Source: BM003 sp963699835
GTDB lineage: Bacteria > Pseudomonadota > Gammaproteobacteria > Steroidobacterales > BM003
Length of the DNA stretch: 64,000 nt
Assembly (NCBI GenBank): GCA_963699835.1
Contig: CAVOVJ010000003.1
Location: 434,001-498,000, forward strand
Direction: 5' to 3'
This document shows, piece after piece, positions 34,179-44,221 of the stretch (the stretch's first letter is position 1; every line of letters starts with the position of its first letter). A program made the translations under genes and the position numbers. The notes under the pieces were generated by a model. It saw nothing but the letters and a program-made list of their open reading frames with translations. It was not told where the DNA came from and made no database searches.

Positions 34179-35310
34179 CAGGTCGGCAGCAGCTTGCGGT
34201 GGGTGTGGACGGACATGAGGATACCGAATCCTGCCATTAGGGTCACCATCGACGTTCCGCCATAGCTGACCAGCGGCAGCGGTACCCCTACGACGGGCAG
34301 CAGTCCCGTTACCATTCCAGTATTTACAAACAGATAGACGAAAAACGTCAGGCTGATGCTGCCGGCGATCAGCCGCGAGAAGGTGTCCTGACCCTGCACC
34401 GCGATGTACAGGCCGCGACCGACGACGAACAGATACAGGACCAGCAGAAACAACAGCCCGAGCAGGCCGAATTCTTCCCCCGCCACGGCAAAAATAAAAT
34501 CGGTCGATCGCTCCGGCAAAAACTCGAGCTGGGCCTGCGAACCGTTCAACCAGCCCTTGCCGAAGATCCCACCCGAGCCAATCGCGATTTTGGACTGAAT
34601 GATGTGGTAGCCGGATCCGAGTGGGTCGTTTTCCGGGTTGAGAAAGGTCAGTACGCGTTGTTTCTGGTAGTCGTGCATGAAATACCACAGCACGGGCGCG
34701 GCACCGACCGCGAGCAGCGTCAGCAGCGCAATGATGCGGACTCGCAGGCCCGCCAGCAGTATGACGATTACCCCCGAGCTTGCGATCAGCAACGAAGTGC
34801 CGAGATCCGGTTGTACCGCGATCATCAACGTCGGCACGATGATCAGGACGACCATCACGATCAGTTCCGACAGCCGTGGCGGCAGCGGGCGCCGGTGCAG
34901 GAACCAGGCAACCATCATCGGAACAGCGAGTTTCATGACTTCTGAGGGCTGGAAACGGATGACGCCAAGATCGAGCCAGCGTTGCGCGCCCTTGCCGACA
35001 TCGCCGCCGACCAGCACGAATCCGAGCAGAACGATGCCGAACAAATACAGCCAGGGCGACCACATGCGCAGAAAGTTCGGGGGTATCTGGGCGGCGGCAA
35101 GCATGACCGCGAAGGCAAAACCGATTCGCACCACCTGGCGGGTTAGCAGATCCCCGCTCTGCCCGCCGGCGCTGAACAGGATGACCAGGCCGGCGCCGGC
35201 GACCGCAAGCAGGCCCGCCAGCAGGGGACCGTCGAGGTGGAGATTGCCGAGCAGGCGCGCCGCCAGCGTCAGTTTGCGCTTGGGTTCGAAGTCCGGGCGT
35301 CAGCAAACAT
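34178..35310 (-). CDS. rodA: Rod-shape-determining glycosyltransferase RodA (frameshift near start)
   Basis: SEDS-family peptidoglycan polymerase of the elongasome, partner of PBP2. The body shows ten or so membrane helices and the SEDS motifs FQPSEVMKLAVPM, QPDLGTSLL, NPENDPLGSGYHIIQSKIAIGSG and the terminal VPLPLVSYGGTSMV. The ATG at 35310 overlaps the mrdA stop (TGATG) but its frame ends at a TGA after 13 codons. Restoring one G in the CGGAC at about 35293-35296 gives MFADARDFEPKRKLTLAARLLGNLHLDGPLLAG running into the body, so a one-base deletion is inferred. Otherwise the first usable start would be GTG 35134, which removes the first helix. Confidence 0.9.
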
Positions 35311-37172
35311 CAATTTTCCGCGCCGGCAAAATACTGATCGAAAATACGGCGGGCTACCGGCGCCGCCGTGCTGCTGCCGCCGCCACCGTTTTCGACGATG
35401 ATGCCGAGCGCGAGCTCAGGGTTTTCCGCGGGGGCAAAGGCGACGAACAGCGCATGATGGCGGAGCCGTTCCTCAACCTCCTCGGCGTCGTATTCCTCCT
35501 CCTGGCCGATACTGAAAACCTGCGCGGTTCCGGTCTTGCCGGCGAACCGGTAGGTCGCGTCCGCGGCGCTGCGCCGCGCCGTGCCGGTCGGCCCATGCAT
35601 CACCGCGATCATCGACTCGTGAACCTTCTGCCACGCATAACCATCGCCGTATTCCAGGTGCGTGAGCGGGTCCGGGTCGAGCACGGTTTCCTCGCCGGTG
35701 ACCGGATCGCTGTAGGCGGCCAGCAGGTGCGGCCGGAATCGCGCGCCTTTCGCCGCGATGATGGCTGTGGAGTAGGCCAGTTGCAGCGGTGTCGCCAGCA
35801 TGTATCCCTGGCCGATGCCGGTGATGACTGTCTCACCGGGAAACCAGACCTGGTCGGCGCGTCGCCGGAACGCGCGTTTCTTCCATTCGCGCGATGGCAT
35901 CAGTCCCGGTTTTTCGCCGGGAACGTCGATCCCGGTAAGACGGCCGATACCAAAAGCAGTCATGATTTCGTGCATGCGGTCGATGCCGAGATCTACCGCG
36001 AGCTGGTAGTAGTAGATGTCACAAGACTGGGCGACCGACTCGACCAGGTCGACCCGGCCATGGCCGACTTTTTTCCAGTCGCGATAACGATGGGTTTGCC
36101 CCGGCAGCATGTAATACCCGGGACAAAAATGCTGTTCCTCCGGATCTTTGCCGAGCAGCGCCATTCCGGCGAGCCCGAGGATTGGTTTGATGGTCGATCC
36201 CGGGGGATACTGGCCGCGCAGCGCGCGGTTGAACAGCGGTTTGTCAGGGTCGGTCTGGAGGTTGTTGTAGTCCTTTTGCGAGATTCCAGCGGCGAACTGG
36301 TTCGGATCGAAGGACGGGGTGCTGGTCAGGATGCGTAAGGCGCCGTCGCGGACGTCGATGCCCACGACCGCGCCGCGCCAGCCCTCGAGCGCGGCATTCG
36401 CGGCGAGCTGCAGGTCAATATCCAGGCTCAAAGTCAGATTGCGACCGGGCGTGGGCAATTCCTCAACGAGGGTCTGCAGGCTCCGCCCCTCCGCATTGAC
36501 CACGGACTGACGGTAGCCCACCGCGCCATGGAGCAGGTCCTCGTATTGTTTTTCGATACCGAGCTTGCCGATATGCGAGGTGCCCGCATAAGCGGATGCA
36601 TCGATCCGCTTCGCATCCTGTTCGCTGATTGCGCCGACGTAACCCACTGCGTTCACGGCGTCTGCTCCATACGGATAAGAACGGATCAGGCGGGCGCGCA
36701 CGTCGACGCCGGGAAAGTCCTGGCGCTGCACCGCAAATCGGGCAACTTCCTCGTCGCTCAACTGGTAGCGCAGCGGGACTGCTTCGAACTTCCGCTTGGA
36801 GCGCAGTCTTGCCCGGATGGTGTCGAGGTCTTCCGTCTCGAGCAGACCCAGTGCGAGCAGCCGCTCGAGCGTCTGTTCCAGGTCCGGAACCTCTTCGCGG
36901 GTCAGTTCGAGCTGATAAGCCGGCAGGTTCTGGGCGAGAATGTTGCCATTGCGGTCGAAAATCAGACCGCGAATCGGCGGAATCGGTTCGAGACGGATGC
37001 GGTTGCCCTGCGACAGGTCGGCGAAATGCTGGTGCTCGACTACCTGTAGATGGGTGAGTCGGAGCGCAACCAGCACGACCAGCGCCAGTATCACCACCGC
37101 GGCCGCGATCGCGCGCGACAGGAACAGGCGTTTTTCCGCCCAGTGATCCTTCAGTGGGATGTTGCCAATCAT
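35310..37172 (-). CDS. mrdA: Penicillin-binding protein 2 (elongation transpeptidase)
   Basis: Class B PBP that crosslinks new peptidoglycan during rod elongation, working with RodA and MreBCD. 620 residues: a single N-terminal membrane anchor (AAAVVILALVVLVALRLTHLQV), a pedestal domain starting PPIRGLIFDRNGNILAQNLPAYQLEL, and the transpeptidase with SxxK in YPPGSTIKPILGL, SxD in SVAQSCDIYYYQLA and KTG in YRFAGKTGTAQVF. The C-terminus GGGGSSTAAPVARRIFDQYF is normal. It is 29 bases after mreD. Confidence 0.96.
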   Translation of the reverse strand: MIGNIPLKDHWAEKRLFLSRAIAAAVVILALVVLVALRLTHLQVVEHQHFADLSQGNRIRLEPIPPIRGLIFDRNGNILAQNLPAYQLELTREEVPDLEQTLERLLALGLLETEDLDTIRARLRSKRKFEAVPLRYQLSDEEVARFAVQRQDFPGVDVRARLIRSYPYGADAVNAVGYVGAISEQDAKRIDASAYAGTSHIGKLGIEKQYEDLLHGAVGYRQSVVNAEGRSLQTLVEELPTPGRNLTLSLDIDLQLAANAALEGWRGAVVGIDVRDGALRILTSTPSFDPNQFAAGISQKDYNNLQTDPDKPLFNRALRGQYPPGSTIKPILGLAGMALLGKDPEEQHFCPGYYMLPGQTHRYRDWKKVGHGRVDLVESVAQSCDIYYYQLAVDLGIDRMHEIMTAFGIGRLTGIDVPGEKPGLMPSREWKKRAFRRRADQVWFPGETVITGIGQGYMLATPLQLAYSTAIIAAKGARFRPHLLAAYSDPVTGEETVLDPDPLTHLEYGDGYAWQKVHESMIAVMHGPTGTARRSAADATYRFAGKTGTAQVFSIGQEEEYDAEEVEERLRHHALFVAFAPAENPELALGIIVENGGGGSSTAAPVARRIFDQYFAGAEN

Positions 37173-37200
37173 AAGCCGGGACCCATGGTGCCGATTCGCA

Positions 37201-37689
37201 TTAGTCTACCGCTGCCCGGCGGCGCAGGCGCTTCAGCGCCTCGAATACCAGTGGCCAGATCAAGGTACTGGTGATCACCGGGAACCAGCGTGCCGCCTGG
37301 CCGACCGGTTTGCCCAGAATCCCGTCGATCCAGAACAGCGCGAAATGGTAGAAAAGCAGTAACCATGCGACGGTAAAGCACTGTTGCGGTAGAGGGAATA
37401 CGCGGATACGAAGGTGGAAGCGCATCAGCGGATAGCACATCAGCGTCAGTGCCAGCGCATGTTGCCCCAGGACCGCGCCCTTCAACACGTCGAGCAATAG
37501 GCCTGCGACCCATGCGGTGCCGAGACCCACCCGGGCCGGCATGGCCAGGGCCCAGAATATCAGCGCCATCGCCACCCAGTCCGCGTTCCACACCGCAATC
37601 TCGGGCCGGACCGGTATGATTGTCAGCATCAGCGCGGCAAACAGCGATAGGTATATTGGCCACCTGCGGTTGTCGCGACGCGTGTTCAC
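37201..37689 (-). CDS. mreD: Rod-shape-determining protein MreD
   Basis: Inner-membrane elongasome component of 162 residues with five or six hydrophobic helices (YLSLFAALMLTIIP, WVAMALIFWALAM, GTAWVAGLLLDVLKGAVLGQHALALTL, TVAWLLLFYHFALFWI, VITSTLIWPLVFEAL). The GLLLDVLKGAVLGQHAL stretch is the MreD hallmark. The GTG at 37689 overlaps the corrected mreC stop (GTGA). Confidence 0.93.
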   Translation of the reverse strand: MNTRRDNRRWPIYLSLFAALMLTIIPVRPEIAVWNADWVAMALIFWALAMPARVGLGTAWVAGLLLDVLKGAVLGQHALALTLMCYPLMRFHLRIRVFPLPQQCFTVAWLLLFYHFALFWIDGILGKPVGQAARWFPVITSTLIWPLVFEALKRLRRRAAVD

Positions 37690-38689
37690 TCTGGCTCCTC
37701 CGCAGCGTCCGGTGCGACGGCGGCGGCGTCAGCCGCCGTGTCGACGTCCGGGTCCGTGCCCGACCGAGTTCAGAGTCAGCCGCGTCGGGTTCGGAGAATT
37801 GGCCCGCCTCAAGGCCGAGTTCGGTCTCCGGCAACGTCGGCTCGGGCAGCTCCGTCGGCCAGATCATCAGCATCCTGCGACTGCGGTTGAGCGCGGCGGT
37901 AGGGCGGGCCATGACCAGCGCGAACGGCTCGCCCGGCTTGACCTCGACCGTCTCGACGATGCCTACCGGGTAGCCTGCGGGGAACTTGCCTCCGAGTCCC
38001 GAGGTAACCAGCAGGTCACCGGCTTTGATGTCCGCGTTGTTTGGCAGAAACGGTAACGTCAGTCGCTCCACCTCGCCCGATCCGACGACGATACTGCGTA
38101 GACCATTGCGATTGATTTCGACCGGGATCGCGTGGCTTGGGTCGCTGATCAGAATGACCTCGGAACTGAACGGTTCAGCCCGCGTGATCTGTCCCATCAC
38201 GCCCTGTTCGTCAATCAGCGCCTGCCCTTGATAGGCGCCTTCCAGCGTTCCCTTGTCGATAACGACCCGGTGCTGAAACGGGTCGAGTGCCACGGAGATG
38301 ATCTCGGTGACTTTGACCTCGTCGGCGATTTCCGAGGATGACTGCATCATTGCCCGGAGTGAGCGGTTCTCCGCCTCCAGTGCGGCGAGCTTCTGCAGAC
38401 GCGCGTTCTGCTGCAGCAGCTGACTCTGCAACGTGGCGTTGGTGTTGATCAGCTGGTCGCGCGAGGCCAGGCTGTCGTCTGCCCAGCGCGCTACCGAGAA
38501 CGGCAGATTAACCAGGAAGCGGATCGGGTAGACCGCCACGGATATACCGTTTCTGAGATTCGCCAGCGTTCCCTGCTGGTGGTCCAGCACCATCAACAGC
38601 ACCGAGAGGAAACACAGCAGCAAGGCGCGAACGCCGAGGGAGGGCCCCCTGGTCAACAGTGGGCGGGTCTCGGTGCCTCTCAGTTCCAT
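37686..38689 (-). CDS. mreC: Rod-shape-determining protein MreC (frameshift near C-terminus)
   Basis: Periplasmic elongasome organiser. A membrane anchor (VRALLLCFLSVLLMVLD), a coiled coil (LINTNATLQSQLLQQNARLQKLAALEAEN) and the two beta-barrel domains (VIDKGTLEGAYQGQALIDEQGVMGQI; GDLLVTSGLGGKFPAGYPVGIV) are intact. After about residue 300 the frame becomes Arg/Thr/Ser rich and runs over mreD. The neighbouring frame instead reads SGTDPDVDTAADAAAV... and stops at TGA 37686-37688, exactly overlapping the mreD GTG. A one-base loss at about 37755-37772 is inferred. Corrected length is about 334 residues with an acidic tail. Confidence 0.9.
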
Positions 38690-38735
38690 GTAGTCAGCGT
38701 AGTCAGGACGTCTGCGGACCAGTCCCGCCTGGCGA

Positions 38736-39779
38736 TCACTCCAGGCCGAACATGGCCGGTCCGTGCTTGTCCATCAGTTCCAGGACCTTGCCACCGCCAC
38801 GCGCGACGCAGGTGAGCGGCTCATCGGCAACGACTACCGGCAGACCGGTTTCTTCCATCAGCAATTTGTCGATATCGCGTAACAGCGCGCCGCCACCGGT
38901 AAGTACGATACCGCGGTCGGCAACGTCGGCGCCAAGTTCCGGGGGAGTCTGCTCCAGCGCCGCCTTGACTGCGCCGACGATACCCTGCAGCGGTTCCTGC
39001 AGCGCCTCGAGAATTTCGTTGCTGTTCAGGGTAAAACTGCGCGGCACGCCTTCCGACAGGTTGCGTCCCTTGACCGATATCTCCAGCACTTCCTGACCGG
39101 GATAGGCCGAACCGATCTCGTGCTTGATGCGCTCCGACGTCGCCTCGCCGATCAGGATTCCGTAGTTGCGGCGCACGTAGTTGATGATGGCTTCATCGAA
39201 ACGGTCGCCGCCAATCCGCACGGAGGCAGCATAAACAATGCCATTGAGCGAAATCACCGCCACCTCGGAGGTGCCGCCACCGATATCCAGCACCATTGAG
39301 CCACGCGCTTCCTGTACCGGCATGCCCGCGCCGATTGCCGCCGCCATCGGCTCTTCGATCAGATAGACCTTGCGTGCGCCCGCACCCTCCGCCGATTCGC
39401 GGATCGCCCGGCGCTCAACCTGGGTCGAGCCGTAGGGCACGCAGATTAGCACCCGCGGGCTTGGACGGATAAAGCGGCCGCCATGGGCTTTCTTGATAAA
39501 GAACTGCAGCATTTTCTCGGTCACCGTGAAGTCGGCAATTACGCCGTCTTTCAAAGGCCGAATTGCGGTGATGTTGCCGGGAGTGCGCCCGAGCATGCCC
39601 TTGGCGTCCGAACCGACTGCCTCGATAACCCGACCGCCGCGGCCCGGTTGTTCGCGGATGGCCACGACCGACGGTTCGTCCAGAACGATGCCCCGGCCGC
39701 GAACATAAATAAGCGTATTGGCTGTCCCGAGATCAATCGACAGATCGTTGGAGAAGTAGCCCAACAGGTTTTTGAACAT
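38736..39779 (-). CDS. mreB: Rod-shape-determining actin-like protein MreB
   Basis: Actin-fold filament that positions the elongasome. 347 residues, the normal length: amphipathic N-terminal helix MFKNLLGYF for membrane binding, phosphate 1 loop DLSIDLGTANTLIYV, phosphate 2 loop VLDIGGGTSEVAVISLNG, adenosine motif GIVLTGGGALLRDID. First gene of the mreBCD-mrdA-rodA-mltB-rlpA-dacA-dat-ybeD-lipB series on the minus strand and divergent from gatC across 122 bases. Confidence 0.97.
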   Translation of the reverse strand: MFKNLLGYFSNDLSIDLGTANTLIYVRGRGIVLDEPSVVAIREQPGRGGRVIEAVGSDAKGMLGRTPGNITAIRPLKDGVIADFTVTEKMLQFFIKKAHGGRFIRPSPRVLICVPYGSTQVERRAIRESAEGAGARKVYLIEEPMAAAIGAGMPVQEARGSMVLDIGGGTSEVAVISLNGIVYAASVRIGGDRFDEAIINYVRRNYGILIGEATSERIKHEIGSAYPGQEVLEISVKGRNLSEGVPRSFTLNSNEILEALQEPLQGIVGAVKAALEQTPPELGADVADRGIVLTGGGALLRDIDKLLMEETGLPVVVADEPLTCVARGGGKVLELMDKHGPAMFGLE

Positions 39780-39901
39780 AGGGTTTTCGTGGCCCGGAAG
39801 GTGGTTTGGCAAAAATAACGCGGTACTGTAACAACGGGTGGGACTTGCGGCAAGCAAGCGCTATCATTGCCGTTTTGCCGATCAGCCGTGGAGGCCGACC
39901 G

Positions 39902-40189
39902 ATGTCATTGAGCAAAGCTGAGGTGGAAAATATCGCCCATCTGGCGAGGCTGCGACTGGGCGACGACGAGTTGTCGAATGTGATCGAAAATCTGTCGCGG
40001 ATTATCGATTTCGTGGATCAGTTGCAGGCGGTGGATACGGCCGGCGTCGAGCCGATGGCGCATCCGCTCGAAATGGTCCAGCGTCTGCGCGACGACGCTG
40101 TAACCGAGCAGGATCAGCGCGACCTGTACCAGGCAAATGCTCCGGCCGTCGAGGCCGGCCTGTACCTCGTGCCGAAAGTCATCGAGTAA
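39902..40189 (+). CDS. gatC: Asp-tRNA(Asn)/Glu-tRNA(Gln) amidotransferase subunit C
   Basis: Small scaffold subunit that stabilises GatA-GatB. 95 residues: LSKAEVENIAHLARLRLGDDELSNVIENLSRIIDFVDQL, VEPMAHPLEM, then RDDAVTEQDQRDLYQANAP, the belt segment, and GLYLVPKVIE. ATG 39902 follows GGAGG at 39890-39894 at good spacing. With gatA and gatB it forms gatCAB. The cell therefore probably makes Gln-tRNA and/or Asn-tRNA by transamidation, although a tRNA-Gln gene is in the window. Confidence 0.95.
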   Translation: MSLSKAEVENIAHLARLRLGDDELSNVIENLSRIIDFVDQLQAVDTAGVEPMAHPLEMVQRLRDDAVTEQDQRDLYQANAPAVEAGLYLVPKVIE

Positions 40190-40279
40190 TTTTCAGCCCG
40201 CCCCGGGGTGTTGCCGCGGCAGGCGCCGCGGAGGACGCTGCCCGGACGAAGCAAAATCTACAGGGATTTCAATAGACCC

Positions 40280-41737
40280 ATGCATACCAAGACACTGGCC
40301 GAGCTCTCCGCCGCTTTGCGGGCGCGTGAATTCAGCAGCGAGGCGCTGACCGGCCATTTTCTCGAGCGGATCGCGCAGCTGGATCCGGCCCTCAACAGCT
40401 TTGTGACCGTAACGGCGGACGAGGCGCTGGCCGCCGCCGCCGCCGCCGATCGACGGATCGCCTCCGGCGAGGCCGGGCCGTTGACCGGCATCCCGATCGC
40501 GCACAAGGACATTTTCTGTACCAGCGGAGTTCGCACGAGTTGCGGCTCGCGGATGCTCGACAACTTCGTCTCGCCTTACGATGCGACCGTCGTTGCACGG
40601 CTCAAAGACGCCGGCGTGGTCATGCTCGGCAAAACGAACATGGACGAATTCGCGATGGGATCGTCCAATGAGACCAGCTATTATGGGCCGGTTCGCAATC
40701 CGTGGGACACTGCGCGCGTGCCGGGTGGCTCGTCGGGCGGCTCCGCGGCTGCGGTCGCGGCGCGGCTGGCGCCGGGCGCGACCGGCACGGATACCGGTGG
40801 TTCGATCCGCCAGCCTGCGGCGCTTACCGGTATCACCGGTCTGAAACCGACCTACGGCAGGGTGTCGCGGTTTGGCATGATCGCCTTTGCTTCGAGCCTC
40901 GATCAGGCCGGAACCCTTACCGCGAGCGCGGAAGATGCGGCGCTGCTGCTGGGCGCAATGGCCGGGTTCGATCGCAACGACTCGACCAGTGTCGACAACG
41001 AGGTGCCCGACTACACCCTGCATCTCAACGACTCGATTGCCGGATTGCGGATCGGTATCCCGGTCGAATTTTTCGATGCGGGCCTGGCCGGTGAGAACCG
41101 GACGCGGATCGAGCAGGCGCTGGATGTTTATCGCAACCTCGGCTGCGAGGTCGTCGAGGTCAGCCTGCCGAATCTCGCGTTGTCGGTGCCGACTTACTAT
41201 GTGGTGGCGCCGGCTGAATGCTCTTCCAATCTTTCGCGTTTCGATGGCGTGCGATTCGGCTACCGCAGCGAAGAATCCGGTGACCTCCTCGACATGTATA
41301 CGCGATCGCGTGGCGAAGGATTCGGCGACGAGGTCAAGCGCCGCATCATGACCGGGACGTATGCGCTCTCGGCGGGCTACTACGACGCCTATTACCTCAA
41401 GGCGCAGCAGGTCCGGCAGCTGATCAGTGCAGATTTCAAGGCCGCTTTCACGAAGGTTGACGTACTGATGGGGCCGACCACACCCACGCCGGCGTTCGAG
41501 ATCGGCGCCAAGACCGCGGACCCGATCACGATGTATCTGAACGATATCTACACGATCGGCGTCAATCTCGCCGGATTGCCGGGCATGTCTATCCCGTGTG
41601 GCCTGGTTGACGGGCTGCCAGTCGGTTTGCAGCTGATGGGGCCGGCATTCGCCGAAACCCGGTTGTTGCAGATCGCGCATGCCTATCAGAAGGAAACCGA
41701 CTGGCACCGGCAGCTTCCCGGCGCGGACTACCGCTGA
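40280..41737 (+). CDS. gatA: Asp-tRNA(Asn)/Glu-tRNA(Gln) amidotransferase subunit A
   Basis: Amidase subunit that releases ammonia from glutamine for GatB. 485 residues of the amidase signature family: catalytic lysine in GIPIAHKDIFCT, TNMDEFAMGSSNETSYYGPVRNPW, the cis-serine in VPGGSSGGSAAAVAARL and the nucleophile serine in GTDTGGSIRQPAALTG. ATG 40280 is used; an in-frame GTG-type extension to 40208 is Arg/Pro rich and unlike the family. 90 bases after gatC. The opposite strand is also open over this whole gene, a GC-bias shadow. Confidence 0.96.
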   Translation: MHTKTLAELSAALRAREFSSEALTGHFLERIAQLDPALNSFVTVTADEALAAAAAADRRIASGEAGPLTGIPIAHKDIFCTSGVRTSCGSRMLDNFVSPYDATVVARLKDAGVVMLGKTNMDEFAMGSSNETSYYGPVRNPWDTARVPGGSSGGSAAAVAARLAPGATGTDTGGSIRQPAALTGITGLKPTYGRVSRFGMIAFASSLDQAGTLTASAEDAALLLGAMAGFDRNDSTSVDNEVPDYTLHLNDSIAGLRIGIPVEFFDAGLAGENRTRIEQALDVYRNLGCEVVEVSLPNLALSVPTYYVVAPAECSSNLSRFDGVRFGYRSEESGDLLDMYTRSRGEGFGDEVKRRIMTGTYALSAGYYDAYYLKAQQVRQLISADFKAAFTKVDVLMGPTTPTPAFEIGAKTADPITMYLNDIYTIGVNLAGLPGMSIPCGLVDGLPVGLQLMGPAFAETRLLQIAHAYQKETDWHRQLPGADYR

Positions 41738-41773
41738 TCCAGCGCCATCAATCAATTAGCAGAGAGCACTGAA

Positions 41774-43210
41774 ATGGAGTGGGAGACGGTAATCGGGCTG
41801 GAAATACATGCCCAGCTCAACACCAGCAGCAAGATTTTCTCAGCCGCCGCCACCGCCTATGGCGCAGAGCCGAATACCCAGGCCTGCCTGGTCGATCTCG
41901 GGTATCCGGGGGTGTTGCCGGTGCTTAACGTCGAGGCGGTCCGTAAAGCGGTCAAATTCGGGCTGGCTGTCGGCGCGACTATTTCGCGCCGCTCGGTTTT
42001 CGCGCGCAAAAACTATTTTTATCCCGATCTGCCAAAGGGATACCAGATCAGCCAGTACGAGCTGCCGATCGTCGAGGGTGGCGAAGTCGAAATCGTGCTC
42101 GAAGACGGTGCCCGCAAACGCGTGGGGATTACCCGGGCGCACCTGGAAGAGGACGCAGGCAAGAGCCTGCACGAGGATTTCCACGGTATGAGTGGTATCG
42201 ACCTCAACCGCGCCGGCACGCCACTCGTCGAGATCGTCTCTGAGCCCGACATGCGCTCGGCCCGCGAGGCGGTCGCATATATGAAGACCATTCATCAGCT
42301 CGTCCGCTATCTCGATATTTGCGATGGCAACATGCAGGAAGGTTCGTTTCGCTGCGATGCGAATGTCTCGGTTCGACCCAGGGGTGAGCATGCGTTCGGC
42401 ACGCGCGCTGAGCTGAAAAACCTGAATTCGTTCCGGTTTATCGAAAAAGCGATCAATTTCGAGGTGGAGCGCCAGATCGACATCATCGAGTCGGGGGGCA
42501 GCGTCAGTCAGGAAACGCGGTTGTACGATCCGGGCAAGGACGAGACGCGGCCAATGCGAAGCAAGGAAGAGGCGAACGACTATCGCTATTTTCCCGACCC
42601 CGATCTGTTGCCGGTTGTTCTCGATGATGTATTTCTCGAGCAGGTTGCGAGCGGATTGCCGGAATTGCCGGCGGCGAAACGGCAACGCTTCTGTGCCGAG
42701 TACGGATTGTCCGAGTACGATGCGGATGTACTGACCACGAGTCGCGAACTCGCCGACTATTTCGAGCATGTTGCCGAGAGTTTCGCCGCCGACCCCAAGC
42801 TTGCGGCCAACTGGGTGATGGGCGAGTTGTCCGGCGCGCTGAACCGGGCCGGGCTGGAAATCGGCGACAGTCGGGTCAGTTCGACGGCGCTCGGCGATTT
42901 ACTGCGCCGGATTGCGGACAACACGATCTCGGGAAAAATTGCGAAGGAAGTGTTCGAGGCGATGTGGGAGGGTGAGGGCAGCGCGGATGAAATCATCGCG
43001 GCGCGCGGACTGACCCAGATCACCGACTCGGCGGCAATCGAGATGATTATCGACGAAGTGATGGCTGAATTTCCGGACCAGCTCGGGCAGTACCGTGACG
43101 GCAAGGACAAGCTTTTCGGTTTTTTTGTCGGTCAGGTGATGAAGGCCACATCCGGCAAGGCCAATCCGGCCCAGGTCAATCAGCTGCTTCGCACGAAGCT
43201 GGCCGGTTAG
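41774..43210 (+). CDS. gatB: Asp-tRNA(Asn)/Glu-tRNA(Gln) amidotransferase subunit B
   Basis: Kinase/amidotransferase subunit that activates the misacylated Glu/Asp-tRNA and amidates it. 478 residues: WETVIGLEIHAQLNTSSKIFSA, zinc-like region KNYFYPDLPKGYQISQYELPI, RAHLEEDAGKS, GIDLNRAGTPLVEIVSEPDM, and the C-terminal YqeY/tail domain (ARGLTQITDSAAIEMIIDEVMAEFP, GKANPAQVNQLLRTKL) that binds the tRNA elbow. Follows gatA by 36 bases. Confidence 0.97.
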   Translation: MEWETVIGLEIHAQLNTSSKIFSAAATAYGAEPNTQACLVDLGYPGVLPVLNVEAVRKAVKFGLAVGATISRRSVFARKNYFYPDLPKGYQISQYELPIVEGGEVEIVLEDGARKRVGITRAHLEEDAGKSLHEDFHGMSGIDLNRAGTPLVEIVSEPDMRSAREAVAYMKTIHQLVRYLDICDGNMQEGSFRCDANVSVRPRGEHAFGTRAELKNLNSFRFIEKAINFEVERQIDIIESGGSVSQETRLYDPGKDETRPMRSKEEANDYRYFPDPDLLPVVLDDVFLEQVASGLPELPAAKRQRFCAEYGLSEYDADVLTTSRELADYFEHVAESFAADPKLAANWVMGELSGALNRAGLEIGDSRVSSTALGDLLRRIADNTISGKIAKEVFEAMWEGEGSADEIIAARGLTQITDSAAIEMIIDEVMAEFPDQLGQYRDGKDKLFGFFVGQVMKATSGKANPAQVNQLLRTKLAG

Positions 43211-43294
43211 GCCGGGGCGGACCTCTTCGCGACCACCGTCAACCGCGGCGCGGCGAACTGGCAAACGCGCTTTCGTTGAGCAATGTGACGGATT

Positions 43295-44176
43295 ATGAAA
43301 GACCGAGATATCTTGCATCGCTTTCTGTTCGAGCAATTCCCGGTGCGCGGCAAGCTGGTGCACCTCGACGCATCGTGGCAGGCCGTGCTCGAGCGCCACG
43401 ATTATCCTCCGGCCGTCAGGGAGGTGCTGGGCGAGGCGATGGCCGCTACGGTGATGCTTGCCGCTACCCTCAAGTTCGACGGCAAGCTGACTTTGCAGAT
43501 GCAGGGCAGCGGTCCGCTCAGCCTGGTGCTGGTCCAGTGCAGCAGCGAACTGGCGCTGCGCGGGTTGGCGCGTTGGCGCGACGACGTGCCACCGGGCAAC
43601 CTCGAGCAAATGACGGGCGGCGGACGTTTGTCGGTCACGATAGAAATGGCGGATCAACGGCGTTACCAGGGAATCGTGCCGCTCGATGGCGCTGGCATCG
43701 CGGAGTGTCTGCAGGCGTATTTTGCCCAAAGCGAGCAGATGCCCACGCGATTGTGGCTCACCGCCGACGATCAGCGGGCAGTCGGCATGATGCTGCAGAA
43801 ACTGCCGGCGGAGCATGGTGGAGAAGAGGGGGATGCCGATGGTTGGCCACGAGTGAGCATGCTGGCCGAGACGTTGAGCGACCAGGAGCTGCTGCGTCTC
43901 GAAGACGAAACCTTGTTGCGGCGGTTGTTCTGCGAGGAAGACGTGCGGCTGTTCTCGGGATTGCCGGTTTCTTTTCGTTGTAGCTGCACTCGCAACAAGG
44001 TCGAGTCGGTGCTCAGGATGCTCGGTCGCGACGAGATCAGCGGGGTCATCGAGGAGAAAGGCAGCGTCGAGGTTTGCTGCGAGTTCTGCAACAAGCCCTA
44101 TACGTTTGATCCGATCGATGTGGAACGCCTGTTTCTCGACGGTGAAACGAGCCCGGGTTCGCGCACCCTGCACTGA
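43295..44176 (+). CDS. hslO: Hsp33 redox-regulated chaperone HslO
   Basis: Holdase chaperone activated by oxidative unfolding. 293 residues: N-terminal holdase core (RDILHRFLFEQFPVRGKLVHLDASWQ, GKLTLQMQGSGPLSLVLVQCS, DQRRYQGIVPLDG) and a C-terminal zinc redox switch with CxC in RCSCTRNKVESVLRMLG and CxxC in VCCEFCNKPYTFDP. One additional cysteine precedes the CxxC. 84 bases after gatB on the same strand, possibly with its own promoter. Confidence 0.96.
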   Translation: MKDRDILHRFLFEQFPVRGKLVHLDASWQAVLERHDYPPAVREVLGEAMAATVMLAATLKFDGKLTLQMQGSGPLSLVLVQCSSELALRGLARWRDDVPPGNLEQMTGGGRLSVTIEMADQRRYQGIVPLDGAGIAECLQAYFAQSEQMPTRLWLTADDQRAVGMMLQKLPAEHGGEEGDADGWPRVSMLAETLSDQELLRLEDETLLRRLFCEEDVRLFSGLPVSFRCSCTRNKVESVLRMLGRDEISGVIEEKGSVEVCCEFCNKPYTFDPIDVERLFLDGETSPGSRTLH

Positions 44177-44221
44177 TTCCCGGTGAGCATGGTCTATCGC
44201 TTGCAACCCGTATTCGAAAAA

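Noticed and set aside
34677..36338. 553-codon plus-strand open frame across rodA and mrdA
   Set aside because: Low-complexity Ser/Arg/Thr composition, no motifs, and antisense to two well-supported membrane and PBP genes.
37169..37690. Extension of mreC over mreD as a 506-residue protein
   Set aside because: The extra part is Arg/Gly-rich out-of-phase reading of mreD; the adjoining frame gives a natural tail and a stop that overlaps the mreD start.
40193..41755. 520-codon open frame on the minus strand across gatA
   Set aside because: It mirrors gatA exactly, is Arg/Asp/Gly/His rich and has no recognisable motif. gatA on the plus strand has all amidase motifs. It is a shadow of high-GC codon bias.
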